Assembly: GCA_031396505.1 (NCBI GenBank)
Contig: JANNKX010000105.1
Coordinates: 1 to 16,685, forward strand
Length of the DNA stretch: 16,685 nucleotides
Source of the DNA: JAAFHS01 sp031396505
Lineage (GTDB): Bacteria > Pseudomonadota > Alphaproteobacteria > Rhodobacterales > Rhodobacteraceae
Direction: 5' to 3'
Shown here: piece after piece, positions 5,527 through 13,950 of the stretch
Layout: every line of letters starts with the position of its first letter
How positions within the stretch are numbered: position 1 is the stretch's first letter
Position numbers and translations under genes: made by a program
The notes under the pieces: model-generated
Databases searched by the model: none
What the model was told of the DNA's origin: nothing
The model's input: only the letters and a program-made list of their open reading frames with translations

Positions 5527-7413
5527 TCACAGGTGCAGCCGAAAGCGCAGAAATCCGGTTTGCGTCAGGCCAAGGTTTTGCGGGTGAAAGCGGGATACAT
5601 CTTTCAGATATGCCAGTGCGGCGGGCGCGGTGTCGATCAGGCCGTGGCAACCGGGTGCGGCAGTCAGGTGCCAGCCGGGGGGCGGTGCTGCGGGCAGATC
5701 CGGCTTGGCGGCTATCTGACCCAGCAGAATCTCGCGCGTAGTACGAGTGCCGGTCGCGATCACGCAGGGTTTGTGGGGCATCAGGGCGGACACGACGCCG
5801 AGGCGGTAGCTGTTGGTGGCAAGGGCAAAGTGCGCGGCGGGGTCAATCGGCGCGCCGTCAAAGCACAGATCGCGGATGCGCCCGCCGTGCGGGTTGACCA
5901 GAACGCCGCGTGGATCATGCATGGCGGGGGCGGACAGATCGACGGCATAGGTCAGGCCAGAGATCATCTCGATCCCGAAACCGGGAAAGGCAGGGTCGAG
6001 CAGGGGTTGATCGCCTGCGCCGGGCAACAGACGGGTATAGGCACTGACGGCGCGTTCAAGCCATGTTGCAACCTCGGCCCCGGTCAGCACGACGGCGGCA
6101 AAGGTGTTGGGAAAAACATAAAGATCGGCGGCGTGCCGCATCAGCAGAGGGCCCGCCGGGATGTGGGTGAAATGGTCCGGCCCGCCGCGCCCGCCGGTTT
6201 TGAACGGGGCGACAGCCGACAGCACGGGCAGATCGGCATAGGGGGTATCGGCGATGATCCGGCGCAAATGGCAGGCCTGTGCGGCCGCAATCAGACGTTG
6301 CATCGGGGTATCGTCGACAAGTGCCCAAAAGCTGTGCAAGGGGGTGGCGGTTTGCCCGATGGGGCGTGCCATCCAGTCGCGCACGGCGCGATGGGCCGGG
6401 GCTGCAAGTGCCAGCATGCCGGGATCATCGGCCACAAGTGCGGTGGCCTGACCTGCGGCGTTGCGGGTGGAAATCGGGCGCACTTCGGCCCGGGCGTGGT
6501 GAACGCGCCAGCCTGTCTCGTGGCGCACCAGCGTCAGGTCGATGACGCCAAGGTGCGAGCCGTGGTTGCCGGGCATGACCGTGGGCACGCCGTTCAGCGT
6601 GCCGCTGGCGATATCGGCCCCCGGCACATCAGCGAAGGCCGCCGATGGAAAGACCTGATGCGTGTGCCCCAGAACAAGCGCATCAAGCCCCGGCAAAGCA
6701 GCGACCATCATGCCCGTATTTTCGGCACCATCTGCAGCATTTGCAACGCCCAACCCGGTATGCGCGAGGGCGACCACAAGATCGGCCCCGGCACGGCGCA
6801 GGGCGGCAATGGTGTGGCGTGCGGCCTCGACCATATCGCGCGCGGCGAGGGGCTCGTTGATCTGCGCGCCATCCCAATCGAGCACCTGCGGCGGGGTCAG
6901 ACCGAACACGCCGACGCGCAAGGGATGCAACTGTCCGTCCTGATCACGCAACTGACGGTCAAGGATGACGAAGGGCGGGATCAGGGTGGCATCCTGATGC
7001 GGACTGTCACCCTTGGAGGTCAGCATATTGGCGGACACCACAGGAAAGCGCATGCCCGCCAGCGCGCGGCGCAAGTAGCCCATGCCGTGACTGAATTCGT
7101 GATTGCCAAGGGTGGCGGCATCGCAGTTGAGCGCATTGAGGGCCGCAACCATCGGGTGCATCTGTGCATCGGGGGCATCCGCCTGATGATCGGCAAGCGG
7201 CGTACCCTGGATCAGATCGCCATTGTCGAAATACAGGCAATCGGCCACTTCGGTGCGTGCCTGCGCGATCAGGGCGGCAACGCGTGCGAGGCCAACAGTG
7301 TCAGAGGGGCGATCGGCGTAATAGTCCCACGCCATCAGGTGCGCATGCAAATCGGATGTCGCGAGAAAGCGAAAGGCGACCGTTGGCACAAGTGTGGCGT
7401 AAAGGTCTTTCAC
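5527..7413 (-). CDS. cpdB: CpdB-like 2',3'-cyclic-nucleotide 2'-phosphodiesterase / 3'-nucleotidase
   Basis: The product is about 628 residues from GTG 7413, which has AAGG seven bases upstream; a TTG at 7440 would add nine residues but lacks a ribosome-binding site. The N-terminal calcineurin-like metallophosphoesterase domain shows SDLHAHL (20-26), DNGDLIQG (63-70), TLGNHEFSHG (101-110), ALAHTG (215-220) and LGHTHQVFP (248-256), the complete dimetal set. The C-terminal 5'-nucleotidase domain shows VFPNTFAAVVLTGAEV and FALATNSYR. The family hydrolyses 2',3'-cyclic nucleotides, products of RNA breakdown, and then 3'-nucleotides. E. coli CpdB is periplasmic, yet this protein has no hydrophobic signal segment before the first metal motif, which begins about 20 residues in. 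It leads a probable two-gene operon with the HAD gene and is divergent from nudC. Confidence 0.9.
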   Translation of the reverse strand: MKDLYATLVPTVAFRFLATSDLHAHLMAWDYYADRPSDTVGLARVAALIAQARTEVADCLYFDNGDLIQGTPLADHQADAPDAQMHPMVAALNALNCDAATLGNHEFSHGMGYLRRALAGMRFPVVSANMLTSKGDSPHQDATLIPPFVILDRQLRDQDGQLHPLRVGVFGLTPPQVLDWDGAQINEPLAARDMVEAARHTIAALRRAGADLVVALAHTGLGVANAADGAENTGMMVAALPGLDALVLGHTHQVFPSAAFADVPGADIASGTLNGVPTVMPGNHGSHLGVIDLTLVRHETGWRVHHARAEVRPISTRNAAGQATALVADDPGMLALAAPAHRAVRDWMARPIGQTATPLHSFWALVDDTPMQRLIAAAQACHLRRIIADTPYADLPVLSAVAPFKTGGRGGPDHFTHIPAGPLLMRHAADLYVFPNTFAAVVLTGAEVATWLERAVSAYTRLLPGAGDQPLLDPAFPGFGIEMISGLTYAVDLSAPAMHDPRGVLVNPHGGRIRDLCFDGAPIDPAAHFALATNSYRLGVVSALMPHKPCVIATGTRTTREILLGQIAAKPDLPAAPPPGWHLTAAPGCHGLIDTAPAALAYLKDVSRFHPQNLGLTQTGFLRFRLHL

Positions 7414-7545
7414 GGCGGGGCCTTGCGGATGGGGTGACAAACGAAGATAGCGGCACGGTTAACGAACGGCCCAGCACTTTCGGACGAACTGAAATCACCT
7501 CCGGACTTTACAACCACAGCGCGTGTGCTGCAGGGGGAAACTTTC

Positions 7546-7562
7546 GAAAAGCGGCGCTTTTC
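7546..7562. promoter_or_regulatory. Perfect inverted repeat in the cpdB-nudC divergent gap
   Basis: GAAAAGCG-G-CGCTTTTC is an 8-bp perfect palindrome around one base. It lies in the 238-base gap between two divergent genes, so it could be an operator, but no regulator gene is adjacent. The same gap has a direct repeat TTTGCGCG at 7579-7586 and 7592-7599. No convincing -35/-10 pair or small ORF was found in this gap. Confidence 0.35.
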
Positions 7563-7651
7563 CGCGCATTGTTGTATTTTTGCGCGTCGTGTTTGCGCGA
7601 ATTGCCAGCGTTGCCGTGGCATGGCATCACGACGGAAAAGGGACGGGTCAG

Positions 7652-8599
7652 ATGCGGCATGCGGAAACGGTGACATTCGGGGGGTCCGGGCTTGACCGGG
7701 CGGGGGAATTGCGCGGTGATGCGGGCGCGGTGGCGGATCTGTTGGCGCGGGGGCATGTGTTGGCGTTCTGGCGCGGCAAACCGTTGATGGATGCCGCCGG
7801 GCTGGTATGGGTGGCCGCGGACCATGCGATTTTCGCGCAAGGCGGTGACCGGGTGTTTCTGGGGCTGGATGACGGTGTGGCGCGCTTTGCCCAAGATATC
7901 GGGGCGTGGCAACCCGCAGCGGATACTGCGAGCGTGGGCGGGTTTGCCGACCTGTCGATACAGCGTCATCCGATGATGCCGGACGAGGCGGGGTTTACCG
8001 AATTGCGCGGGGTGATGACGATGTTGTCGCCACGCGCGGCGGAGCTGGCAGTGGCGGCACGGGCAGTGTTGCAATGGCATGCCAGCCATGGGTTTTGTGC
8101 GGCCTGCGGGGCGGCATCGGATCTTGCGATGGCTGGGTGGCAGCGCGATTGTCCGGCTTGCGGCGTGCATCACTTTCCGCGCACGGACCCGGTGGTGATC
8201 ATGCTGGTGACGCATGGCAACCGCTGTCTGATGGGGCGCAGTCCGGGCTGGCCGGAGGGGATGTATTCGTGCCTTGCGGGCTTTGTCGAACCGGGCGAGA
8301 CGATCGAGGCGGCGGTGCGGCGCGAGGTGGCCGAGGAATCGGGCATTCAGGTGGGGGCGGTGCGGTATCTGGCAAGCCAGCCATGGCCGTTTCCGGCATC
8401 ATTGATGATCGGCTGTGCAGCGGAGGCGGTGAGCGAGGTGATCACGATTGATCCGGCGGAGCTGGACGATGCGCTGTGGATCAGCCGGGAAGAGATGGTG
8501 ACCGTGATGGCTGGGGAACACCCGCGCCTGAAACCGGCCCGGAAAGGGGCAATCGCACATTTTTTGATTGCGAACTGGCTTGCTGACAGGCTTGGATAG
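7652..8599 (+). CDS. nudC: NAD(+)/NADH diphosphatase, NudC-type Nudix hydrolase
   Basis: The product is 315 residues from ATG 7652, preceded by AAGGGACGGG. The frame is open for 43 more codons upstream, but that stretch lacks a ribosome-binding site and looks non-coding. A zinc ribbon uses Cys149, Cys152, Cys167 and Cys170. A perfect Nudix box GX5EX7REUXEEXGU runs from Gly210 to Ile232 (Glu225, Glu228, Glu229 for metal). The NudC-specific SQPWPFPAS motif is at 242-250. NudC cleaves NAD(H) to AMP or NMNH and, in E. coli, removes the 5'-NAD cap from RNA. At 315 residues it is longer than E. coli NudC (257), the extra length being in the N-terminal domain. It is divergent from cpdB, and the SRPBCC gene follows after 62 bases. 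Confidence 0.96.
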   Translation: MRHAETVTFGGSGLDRAGELRGDAGAVADLLARGHVLAFWRGKPLMDAAGLVWVAADHAIFAQGGDRVFLGLDDGVARFAQDIGAWQPAADTASVGGFADLSIQRHPMMPDEAGFTELRGVMTMLSPRAAELAVAARAVLQWHASHGFCAACGAASDLAMAGWQRDCPACGVHHFPRTDPVVIMLVTHGNRCLMGRSPGWPEGMYSCLAGFVEPGETIEAAVRREVAEESGIQVGAVRYLASQPWPFPASLMIGCAAEAVSEVITIDPAELDDALWISREEMVTVMAGEHPRLKPARKGAIAHFLIANWLADRLG

Positions 8600-8661
8600 C
8601 AGGAAAACGGTCACAGGCGGAAAGATGCCGCACAAGAACCGGGTCAGGCAAGGGCAGCAGC

Positions 8662-9153
8662 ATGAAGGTTACAACACGCCATGACATCGAGGCGCCGGTC
8701 GATTTCGTATTCAAGACGCTGACAGATTTCGACAGCTGGGAACGCAGCGCGATGCGGCGCGGCGCGGATGTGGTGCGCACGGACAAATTGACAGCGGTGG
8801 CACCGGGTTTGTCTTGGCTGGTGCGGTTCCGTTATCGCGGCAAGGACCGCAAGCTGGCGATCCGGCTGACGGCGATTGATCCGGGGGCGCGGGCGGCGTT
8901 CGCGATTGACGGCGGGCTGTTTGAAGGCACGTCGATCGTTGATCTGTTGGAACTTGGCGTGAACCGCACAAGGCTGGTGATGGTGGGCGAGGCAAAGCCG
9001 AAAACGCTGGGGGCGCGGCTGATCTTGCAATCGCTGCGATTGGCGCGGGGGCGGGTGCAGCGGACTATGGATCGCCGTGTGGCGGCGATTGGCGAAGAAG
9101 TTACACAGCGGTTTCGCGCGACACAGCGCCCGGTTAGCCGCGGGGTGCGTTAG
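8662..9153 (+). CDS. SRPBCC-fold small protein of unknown ligand
   Basis: The product is 163 residues. It opens with the typical START/SRPBCC beginning: MKVTTRHDIEAPVDFVFKTL (1-20), then FDSWERSAMRRGADVVRTD, alternating strands through the centre (LVRFRYRGKDRKLAIRLTAI) and a long amphipathic C-terminal helix (about 122-153) that would close the hydrophobic pocket. The last 15 residues are basic and probably disordered. There is no signal peptide. SRPBCC proteins bind hydrophobic ligands or act in polyketide, lipid or ubiquinone-related roles; nothing visible picks one. It starts 62 bases after nudC, with AAGGGCAG upstream, and may share its transcript. It converges with pheA, with only 37 bases between the stops. 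Confidence 0.8.
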   Translation: MKVTTRHDIEAPVDFVFKTLTDFDSWERSAMRRGADVVRTDKLTAVAPGLSWLVRFRYRGKDRKLAIRLTAIDPGARAAFAIDGGLFEGTSIVDLLELGVNRTRLVMVGEAKPKTLGARLILQSLRLARGRVQRTMDRRVAAIGEEVTQRFRATQRPVSRGVR

Positions 9154-9190
9154 AGCCAGGTGACCAGCGGCTTGTAGCCTTCGGTCTTTG

Positions 9191-10042
9191 TCAGATGGAC
9201 GGTGATCCGCTTTCGCCGCGTTTGGGATCGGCGGGGTAGACGCCTAGGATGGTGACGCTGGAAGTGAAGTAGTCCAGCTCCTCCAACGCGCGGGCGACGG
9301 CAGGATCATCGGGGTGACCTTCGATATCGGCATAAAACTCGGTTGCGGTGAAGGACCCGCCGACCATGTAGCTTTCCAGTTTGGTCATGTTCACGCCATT
9401 GGTGGCAAAGCCGCCCATCGCCTTGTAAAGCGCGGCGGGGATGTTGCGCACACGGAAGGTGAAGGTGGTCATCATCTTGTCTGCGCGGCGCGACAGATCA
9501 GCGGCGCGCGCCATGACAAGAAAACGCGTGGTGTTGTTGGATTGATCTTCGATCTCGCGGGCGACGACATCAAGGCCATAGATTTCGCCTGCAAGTTCGG
9601 AGGCCAGGGCGCCAAGGGTGCGATCACCCTTTTCGGCAACGATCTTGGCCGACCCTGCGGTATCAGCCCCGGCAATGGCGCGCAGGTTGTGCAGACGCAG
9701 GAAATCGCGGCATTGGCCCAACAGCACGGTATGGCTCATCGCGGCGGTGATGGTGGTCAGGGGCGTGCCGGGCAGGGCAAGGAGGTTGATATGCACCCGC
9801 ACAAACGCCTCGTCCACGATGCGCAAGCCTGATTGGGGCAGCAGGGAATGAATATCGGCGACGCGGCCATAGGTCGAATTTTCGACGGGTAGCATGGCAA
9901 GATCGGCATCGCCGATACGGCAAAGTTCAATCGCGTCCTCGAACGTGCGACAGGGTACGGCGTCCATCGCAGGACGGGCCTGACGGCAGGCCTGATGCGA
10001 ATAGGCCCCCAGTTCGCCCTGAAATGCGATGCGTCCGGCCAT
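9191..10042 (-). CDS. pheA: Prephenate dehydratase (monofunctional PheA)
   Basis: The product is 283 residues from ATG 10042, which lies 8 bases after AGGAG. The in-frame GTG at 10051 abuts the Shine-Dalgarno and is rejected. The catalytic domain (1-178) shows IAFQGELGAYSHQA (5-18), LPVENSTYGRVADIHSLL (51-68) and the TRF catalytic motif in NNTTRFLVM (169-177). A C-terminal ACT domain (about 193-268) with NIPAALYKAMGGFATNGVN and KLESY provides phenylalanine feedback, with the alphaproteobacterial form of the GALV/ESRP motifs. The enzyme converts prephenate to phenylpyruvate in phenylalanine synthesis. There is no chorismate mutase domain, so that activity must be encoded elsewhere. It is transcribed away from the cytochrome gene. 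Confidence 0.96.
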   Translation of the reverse strand: MAGRIAFQGELGAYSHQACRQARPAMDAVPCRTFEDAIELCRIGDADLAMLPVENSTYGRVADIHSLLPQSGLRIVDEAFVRVHINLLALPGTPLTTITAAMSHTVLLGQCRDFLRLHNLRAIAGADTAGSAKIVAEKGDRTLGALASELAGEIYGLDVVAREIEDQSNNTTRFLVMARAADLSRRADKMMTTFTFRVRNIPAALYKAMGGFATNGVNMTKLESYMVGGSFTATEFYADIEGHPDDPAVARALEELDYFTSSVTILGVYPADPKRGESGSPSI

Positions 10043-10165
10043 ATCGCGCACTCCTTACTCAACTTATCCCGCTCAAGGGGCGATTAGTCGCGCGTCTACA
10101 CCTTGAATCCGGTGGGTGGAAGCGGATAGATAGCGCGCAACACGACGGCGAAGGATAGACGCGAC

Positions 10166-10687
10166 ATGTTGGACACGATGACACTGACCAAAGCACTGGG
10201 CGCGTTCTGCGGGTCTTTTCTGGTTTTTCTGATGGGGTCTTGGGCGGGCGAGACGATCTATGGTCATCACGAGGCGGGCCACGGCGAAGAAATGGTGCAG
10301 GCGTACTCCATCGAGGTCGCGGGCGCAGAGACGGCGGAAGCGGTCGAAGAGGGCCCTGATTTTGCGACGCTGCTAGCATCTGCGGATGCGGGAGCCGGTG
10401 AAAAAGTGTTTGGCAAATGCGCATCCTGCCACAAGCTGAACGGGGAAGACGGCACGGGGCCGCATCTGAACGGCGTGGTTGACCGGGCCAAGGCATCGGT
10501 CGCGGGCTACGGATATTCGGACACGTTGGTGGCGATGGCGGGCGACGCGTGGACGCCAGACAACCTGAATGGATTTCTGGAAAACCCCAAGGGATATGCG
10601 CCGGGCACTGCAATGGGTTTTGCCGGCCTTGGCAAAGCCGAAGATCGCGCGAACCTGATCGCCTATCTGGCAACCACGCAACCGTGA
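10166..10687 (+). CDS. cycM: Membrane-anchored cytochrome c (c552/cy type)
   Basis: The product is 173 residues. An uncleaved signal anchor is at about 8-26 (TKALGAFCGSFLVFLMG), followed by an acidic, Ala/Glu-rich linker (about 35-75) and a class I cytochrome c domain. Haem is attached at CASCH (Cys85, Cys88, His89) and the distal ligand is Met150 in PGTAMGFAG. The domain ends in AYLATTQP. This layout matches the CycM/cytochrome cy group, which carries electrons from the bc1 complex to the terminal oxidase while tethered to the inner membrane, facing the periplasm. The N-terminus resembles Paracoccus CycM as I recall it, which supports the start. A strong terminator follows, so it is probably a single-gene transcript. 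The symbol is by resemblance. Confidence 0.92.
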   Translation: MLDTMTLTKALGAFCGSFLVFLMGSWAGETIYGHHEAGHGEEMVQAYSIEVAGAETAEAVEEGPDFATLLASADAGAGEKVFGKCASCHKLNGEDGTGPHLNGVVDRAKASVAGYGYSDTLVAMAGDAWTPDNLNGFLENPKGYAPGTAMGFAGLGKAEDRANLIAYLATTQP

Positions 10688-10711
10688 GCCGCGGATCACC
10701 CGATTTGTATC

Positions 10712-10736
10712 AAAGCCGCCCTTTCGGGCGGCTTTT
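10712..10736 (+). terminator. Rho-independent terminator after the cytochrome c gene
   Basis: AAAGCCGCCC-TTTC-GGGCGGCTTT is a perfect 10-bp stem with a 4-base loop, ending in TTTT. It starts 24 bases after the cytochrome stop codon. It separates the cytochrome gene from the yej operon. The stem is A-tailed on the left, so it could also act weakly on the other strand. Confidence 0.92.
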
Positions 10737-10784
10737 CACATGAAATTGACCAGTCAAGCTGGTGTGGGCGATGTGAAACGCGAC

Positions 10785-10843
10785 TTGCGGTGCGGGCCCG
10801 CGTTGTTTTAGCATTACGATATAAATACAGGCCCGAAACGGGC
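10785..10843 (+). promoter_or_regulatory. Tentative promoter and leader region of the yej operon
   Basis: A possible -35 TTGCGG (10785-10790) and -10 TAGCAT (10809-10814) are separated by 18 bases; a TATAAA at 10820-10825 is another -10 candidate but has no -35 partner. A short hairpin GCCCG-AAA-CGGGC follows at 10831-10843. The assignment is weak, but some promoter is expected here because the terminator at 10712-10736 isolates yejA from upstream transcription. Confidence 0.25.
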
Positions 10844-10866
10844 TGGGCAGACAAAGGGGTAGCGGG

Positions 10867-12783
10867 ATGGCAGGGTCAACGGCGCGCGCAGCGGTCAGGG
10901 CAGATCAGCACGCAGGTGGGATCGTGCGGATGATGGCTGCGGGCTTTCTGATCCTTGGCCTTGGCCTGCTGGCATCCATGGCGCGGGCGGAGGAGACCAT
11001 CGTCGCGCATGGCATATCGCCGTTCGGCGACCTGAAATACCCCGCGGATTTTGCCCATCTGGATTATGTCAACCCGGATGCACCGAAAGGCGGCGAGATT
11101 TCGCAATGGGTATTCGGCGGGTTTGACAGCATGAATCCCTATTCCGAAAAGGGGCGTTCGGCGGGCCTGTCCAGCATTATGTATGAAACCATCCTGTCGG
11201 GGACGGCCGATGAAATCGGGTCGTCATACTGCCTTTTGTGCACGACGATGGAATATCCGGTGGACCGGTCATGGGTGATTTTCAACCTGCGTGACGATGT
11301 GAAATTTTCGGACGGCACGCCGATGACGGCGGAGGATGTGCTGTTCAGCTATGAGCTTTTTCTGGCGAAGGGGCTGACGGATTTCAGGATCATTCTGGCG
11401 CAGGAAGTCGAAAAGGTTGAAATTCTGGGACCGTTGCAGGTGAAGTTCACGTTCAAGCCGGGCATCCCCTACCGCGATCTGCCGGGCAAGATGGGCGGAC
11501 TGACGATCATGTCGAAGGCGGATTATGAGGGGAACAACCGCGATCTGGCCGAAGACAGTCTGGTGCCGTTCGTGGGGACGGGGCAGTACCTGCTGGACAG
11601 CATGAAAACGGGCACGTCGGTGACCTATCGGCGCAATCCGGATTATTGGGGCAACACGCATCCATTGAACGTGGGGCAGGGCAATTTCGATACGATCCGG
11701 CTGGAATACTACGGCGATTACAACGCGGCGTTCGAAGGGTTCAAGGCGGGCAATTATAATTTCCGCAACGAGGCATCGTCGATTGAATGGGCGACAGGCT
11801 ATGACTTTCCGGCGGTGTTGAATGGTGATGTGGTCAAGGTGGAGCTGCCGAACGGGTCCAAGGGCAACGGTCAGGCGTTCATCCTGAACCTGCGCCGCGC
11901 AAAGTTTCAGGACATCCGCGTGCGCGAGGCGATCGGGTTGATGTTCAACTTTGAATGGGCGGATCAGGCACTGTTTTACGGGGTTTACGCGCGCATCGAT
12001 AGCATCTGGGAAAACAGCTATCTTGAGGCGTCGGATACGCCGTCGCCGGAAGAGGTGGCGGTGTTGCAGCCCTTGGTGGATGAAGGATTGCTGGACGCGG
12101 CGATCCTGACATCGGAACCGACACCGGTTTCGCAATCAGGTGCGCGGCAGTTGGACCGGGGCAATCTGCGCGCGGCGTCCGACCTGTTGGATGCGGCGGG
12201 CTGGATGGTGGGCGACGACGGGATGCGGCGCAATGCGGCGGGTGAAAAGCTGACGGTGAGTTTTCTGAACGCATCGCCCAGTTTTGACCGGGTGATCCTG
12301 CCCTATGTGGAAAACCTGCGGGCCCTGGGGGTGGATGCGATCATGGAGTCGGTGGATCCGGCGCAGTTTGAATTGCGCACGCGCCCGGATGGTAAATATG
12401 ACTTTGACATCATCACGGACAACGCGCGGTCAGATTACATCAGCGGATCGGAACTGAAGCAATACTACGGGTCGGAAACGGCGGATGTATCGCTGTTCAA
12501 CACAGCGGGCGTGAAAAGCCCGGCTGTGGACCGGATGATCGAGGTGGTGATGGCGGCGGATTCGACCGAAAGCCTGACCGTGGCGACCAAGGCGTTGGAC
12601 CGGGTGCTGCGGGCGGAACGGTTCTGGGTGCCGCAATGGTTCAAGGATACGCATACGATTGCGTATTACGACATGTTCGAACACCCGGAAAACATGCCGC
12701 CCTATGCCTTGGGCGAGCTGTCGTTCTGGTGGTACAACGCAGACAAAGCCGAGGCCCTGCGCGCGCGCGGCGTCTTGCAATAG
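10867..12783 (+). CDS. yejA: ABC transporter periplasmic peptide-binding protein, YejA-like
   Basis: The product is 638 residues. A signal peptide has its hydrophobic core at about 22-36 and a likely cleavage after ARA (39-41), giving a mature start EETIVAHG. The n-region is unusually long; a GTG at 10924 or the ATG at 10930 could be the true start. The mature protein shows HGISPFGDLKYPADFAHLDY and PDAPKGGEIS, hallmarks of YejA within SBP family 5, and the family signature around NLRDDVKFSDGTPMTAEDVLFS. It binds oligopeptides in the periplasm and delivers them to YejBEF; in E. coli this system takes up microcin C. Its only two cysteines, Cys122 and Cys125, form a CLLC pair. The start lies 7 bases after AAGGGG, and a terminator isolates it from the upstream gene. 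Confidence 0.93.
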   Translation: MAGSTARAAVRADQHAGGIVRMMAAGFLILGLGLLASMARAEETIVAHGISPFGDLKYPADFAHLDYVNPDAPKGGEISQWVFGGFDSMNPYSEKGRSAGLSSIMYETILSGTADEIGSSYCLLCTTMEYPVDRSWVIFNLRDDVKFSDGTPMTAEDVLFSYELFLAKGLTDFRIILAQEVEKVEILGPLQVKFTFKPGIPYRDLPGKMGGLTIMSKADYEGNNRDLAEDSLVPFVGTGQYLLDSMKTGTSVTYRRNPDYWGNTHPLNVGQGNFDTIRLEYYGDYNAAFEGFKAGNYNFRNEASSIEWATGYDFPAVLNGDVVKVELPNGSKGNGQAFILNLRRAKFQDIRVREAIGLMFNFEWADQALFYGVYARIDSIWENSYLEASDTPSPEEVAVLQPLVDEGLLDAAILTSEPTPVSQSGARQLDRGNLRAASDLLDAAGWMVGDDGMRRNAAGEKLTVSFLNASPSFDRVILPYVENLRALGVDAIMESVDPAQFELRTRPDGKYDFDIITDNARSDYISGSELKQYYGSETADVSLFNTAGVKSPAVDRMIEVVMAADSTESLTVATKALDRVLRAERFWVPQWFKDTHTIAYYDMFEHPENMPPYALGELSFWWYNADKAEALRARGVLQ

Positions 12784-12801
12784 CGGCGGGCACAGCACCG
12801 C

Positions 12802-13947
12802 ATGGGCGCGTATATTCTTCGACGTTTGCTGTTGGTGATCCCGACGCTGTTGGGCGTGATGATCATCAACTTCTGGCTGACGGATTCGCTGCCGGGCGGG
12901 CCGGTGGATCAGGCCTTGGCCCGCATCGAAGGCGGGGGCAACAGTCTGGAAGGGATTGCGGGCGGCGGCGACGCGGTCACGGGGGGCGAAGACGACAGCG
13001 GCTATATCGGTGCGCGGGGTCTGCCACCGGATTTCATTGCGGAACTGGAACTGCAATACGGATTTGTGCGCATCGTCTGCGCCGAAGGCTTTACGGGCAC
13101 GCCGTCAGTCAAGGCGCCGGAATGTGAAAAGGAATACATCCCCCGGACCGAGCGTTTTTTCATCATGATGGGCAACTATCTGACGCTGGATTTCGGGACG
13201 AGTTTCTTTCGGTCGGTCAGTGTGGTGGATCTTGTGCTGGAAAAGATGCCGGTGTCGATCACGCTGGGCCTGTGGTCGACGGTGATTGCCTACCTCATCT
13301 CGATCCCGCTGGGCATTCGCAAGGCGGTGCGCGACGGGACGCGGTTTGACACGATTACCAGTGCGGTGATCATTGCGGCCTATTCGATACCGGGGTTTCT
13401 GTTTGGTGTGCTGTTGTTGGTGTTTTTCGCGGGGGGCTCATATTTTCAATGGTTCCCGCTGCGCGGCCTGGTGTCCGATAACTGGGACAGTCTTTCGGCG
13501 TGGGGGAAGGTCACGGATTATCTGTGGCACATCGCCCTGCCGGTGACGGCGACAACGATTGCATCGTTCGCGACGCTGACCCTGCTGACGAAAAACAGCT
13601 TTCTGGACGAGATCAAGAAGCAGTATGTGATGACGGCGCGCGCCAAGGGCCTGTCCGAAGGCCGCGTGCTGTATGGGCATGTGTTCCGCAACGCGATGCT
13701 GATCGTGATCGCGGGGTTTCCGGCGCTGTTTATCTCGGTGTTCTTTGGGTCATCGCTGATTATCGAGACGATCTTTTCGCTGGATGGGTTGGGGCAGTTG
13801 GGGTTCCGTTCGGCGGTGGAACGGGATTATCCGGTGGTGTTTGGCACGCTGTTTGCGTTCGGGATCCTGAGCCTGATTGTGGGGATCATTTCGGATTTGA
13901 TGTATGTGCTGGTTGATCCGCGCATTGATTTTGATCGGCGGGGATAA
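12802..13947 (+). CDS. yejB: ABC transporter permease, YejB-like
   Basis: The product is 381 residues. The first membrane helix (about 4-29) begins MGAYILRRLLLVIPTLLGV, as in DppB/OppB-type permeases. A long periplasmic segment (about 30-150) follows; it includes a Gly-rich, acidic stretch (43-66) and the protein's only cysteines, Cys93 and Cys108. About five more helices lie from 150 to the end. The coupling loop with the EAA-type motif is at about 278-297 (TARAKGLSEGRVLYGHVFRNA), where YejF docks, and the protein ends near DPRIDF, typical of this group. It pairs with YejE to form the inner-membrane channel. It starts 18 bases after yejA ends, with only a weak GGCGGG ribosome-binding site, so translation probably depends on the upstream gene. 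Confidence 0.94.
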   Translation: MGAYILRRLLLVIPTLLGVMIINFWLTDSLPGGPVDQALARIEGGGNSLEGIAGGGDAVTGGEDDSGYIGARGLPPDFIAELELQYGFVRIVCAEGFTGTPSVKAPECEKEYIPRTERFFIMMGNYLTLDFGTSFFRSVSVVDLVLEKMPVSITLGLWSTVIAYLISIPLGIRKAVRDGTRFDTITSAVIIAAYSIPGFLFGVLLLVFFAGGSYFQWFPLRGLVSDNWDSLSAWGKVTDYLWHIALPVTATTIASFATLTLLTKNSFLDEIKKQYVMTARAKGLSEGRVLYGHVFRNAMLIVIAGFPALFISVFFGSSLIIETIFSLDGLGQLGFRSAVERDYPVVFGTLFAFGILSLIVGIISDLMYVLVDPRIDFDRRG

Positions 13948-13950
13948 CAC

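Noticed and set aside
5533..7437. A 634-codon open frame on the plus strand antisense to nearly all of the CpdB-like gene.
   Set aside because: The product has no recognisable motif and is rich in Gly, Gln, His and Arg, as expected of a shadow frame opposite a GC-biased gene. The minus-strand protein carries a complete set of family motifs.
7523..7651. A longer NudC start adding 43 residues.
   Set aside because: The added stretch lacks a ribosome-binding site and any Nudix or zinc-ribbon similarity, while ATG 7652 is preceded by AAGGGACGGG. The stretch also overlaps the palindrome region of the divergent gap.
9148..9230. An alternative minus-strand frame ending HLTKTEGYKPLVTWL just past the pheA stop, suggesting a frameshift in pheA.
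   Set aside because: The upstream part of that frame is a run of Arg-rich shadow sequence, PheA already has its full ACT domain and a normal length, and no slippery site was seen. It is probably chance.
10043..10051. GTG start for pheA at 10051 (MRDMAGR).
   Set aside because: It directly abuts the AGGAG ribosome-binding site, leaving no spacing; ATG 10042 has 8 bases of spacing.
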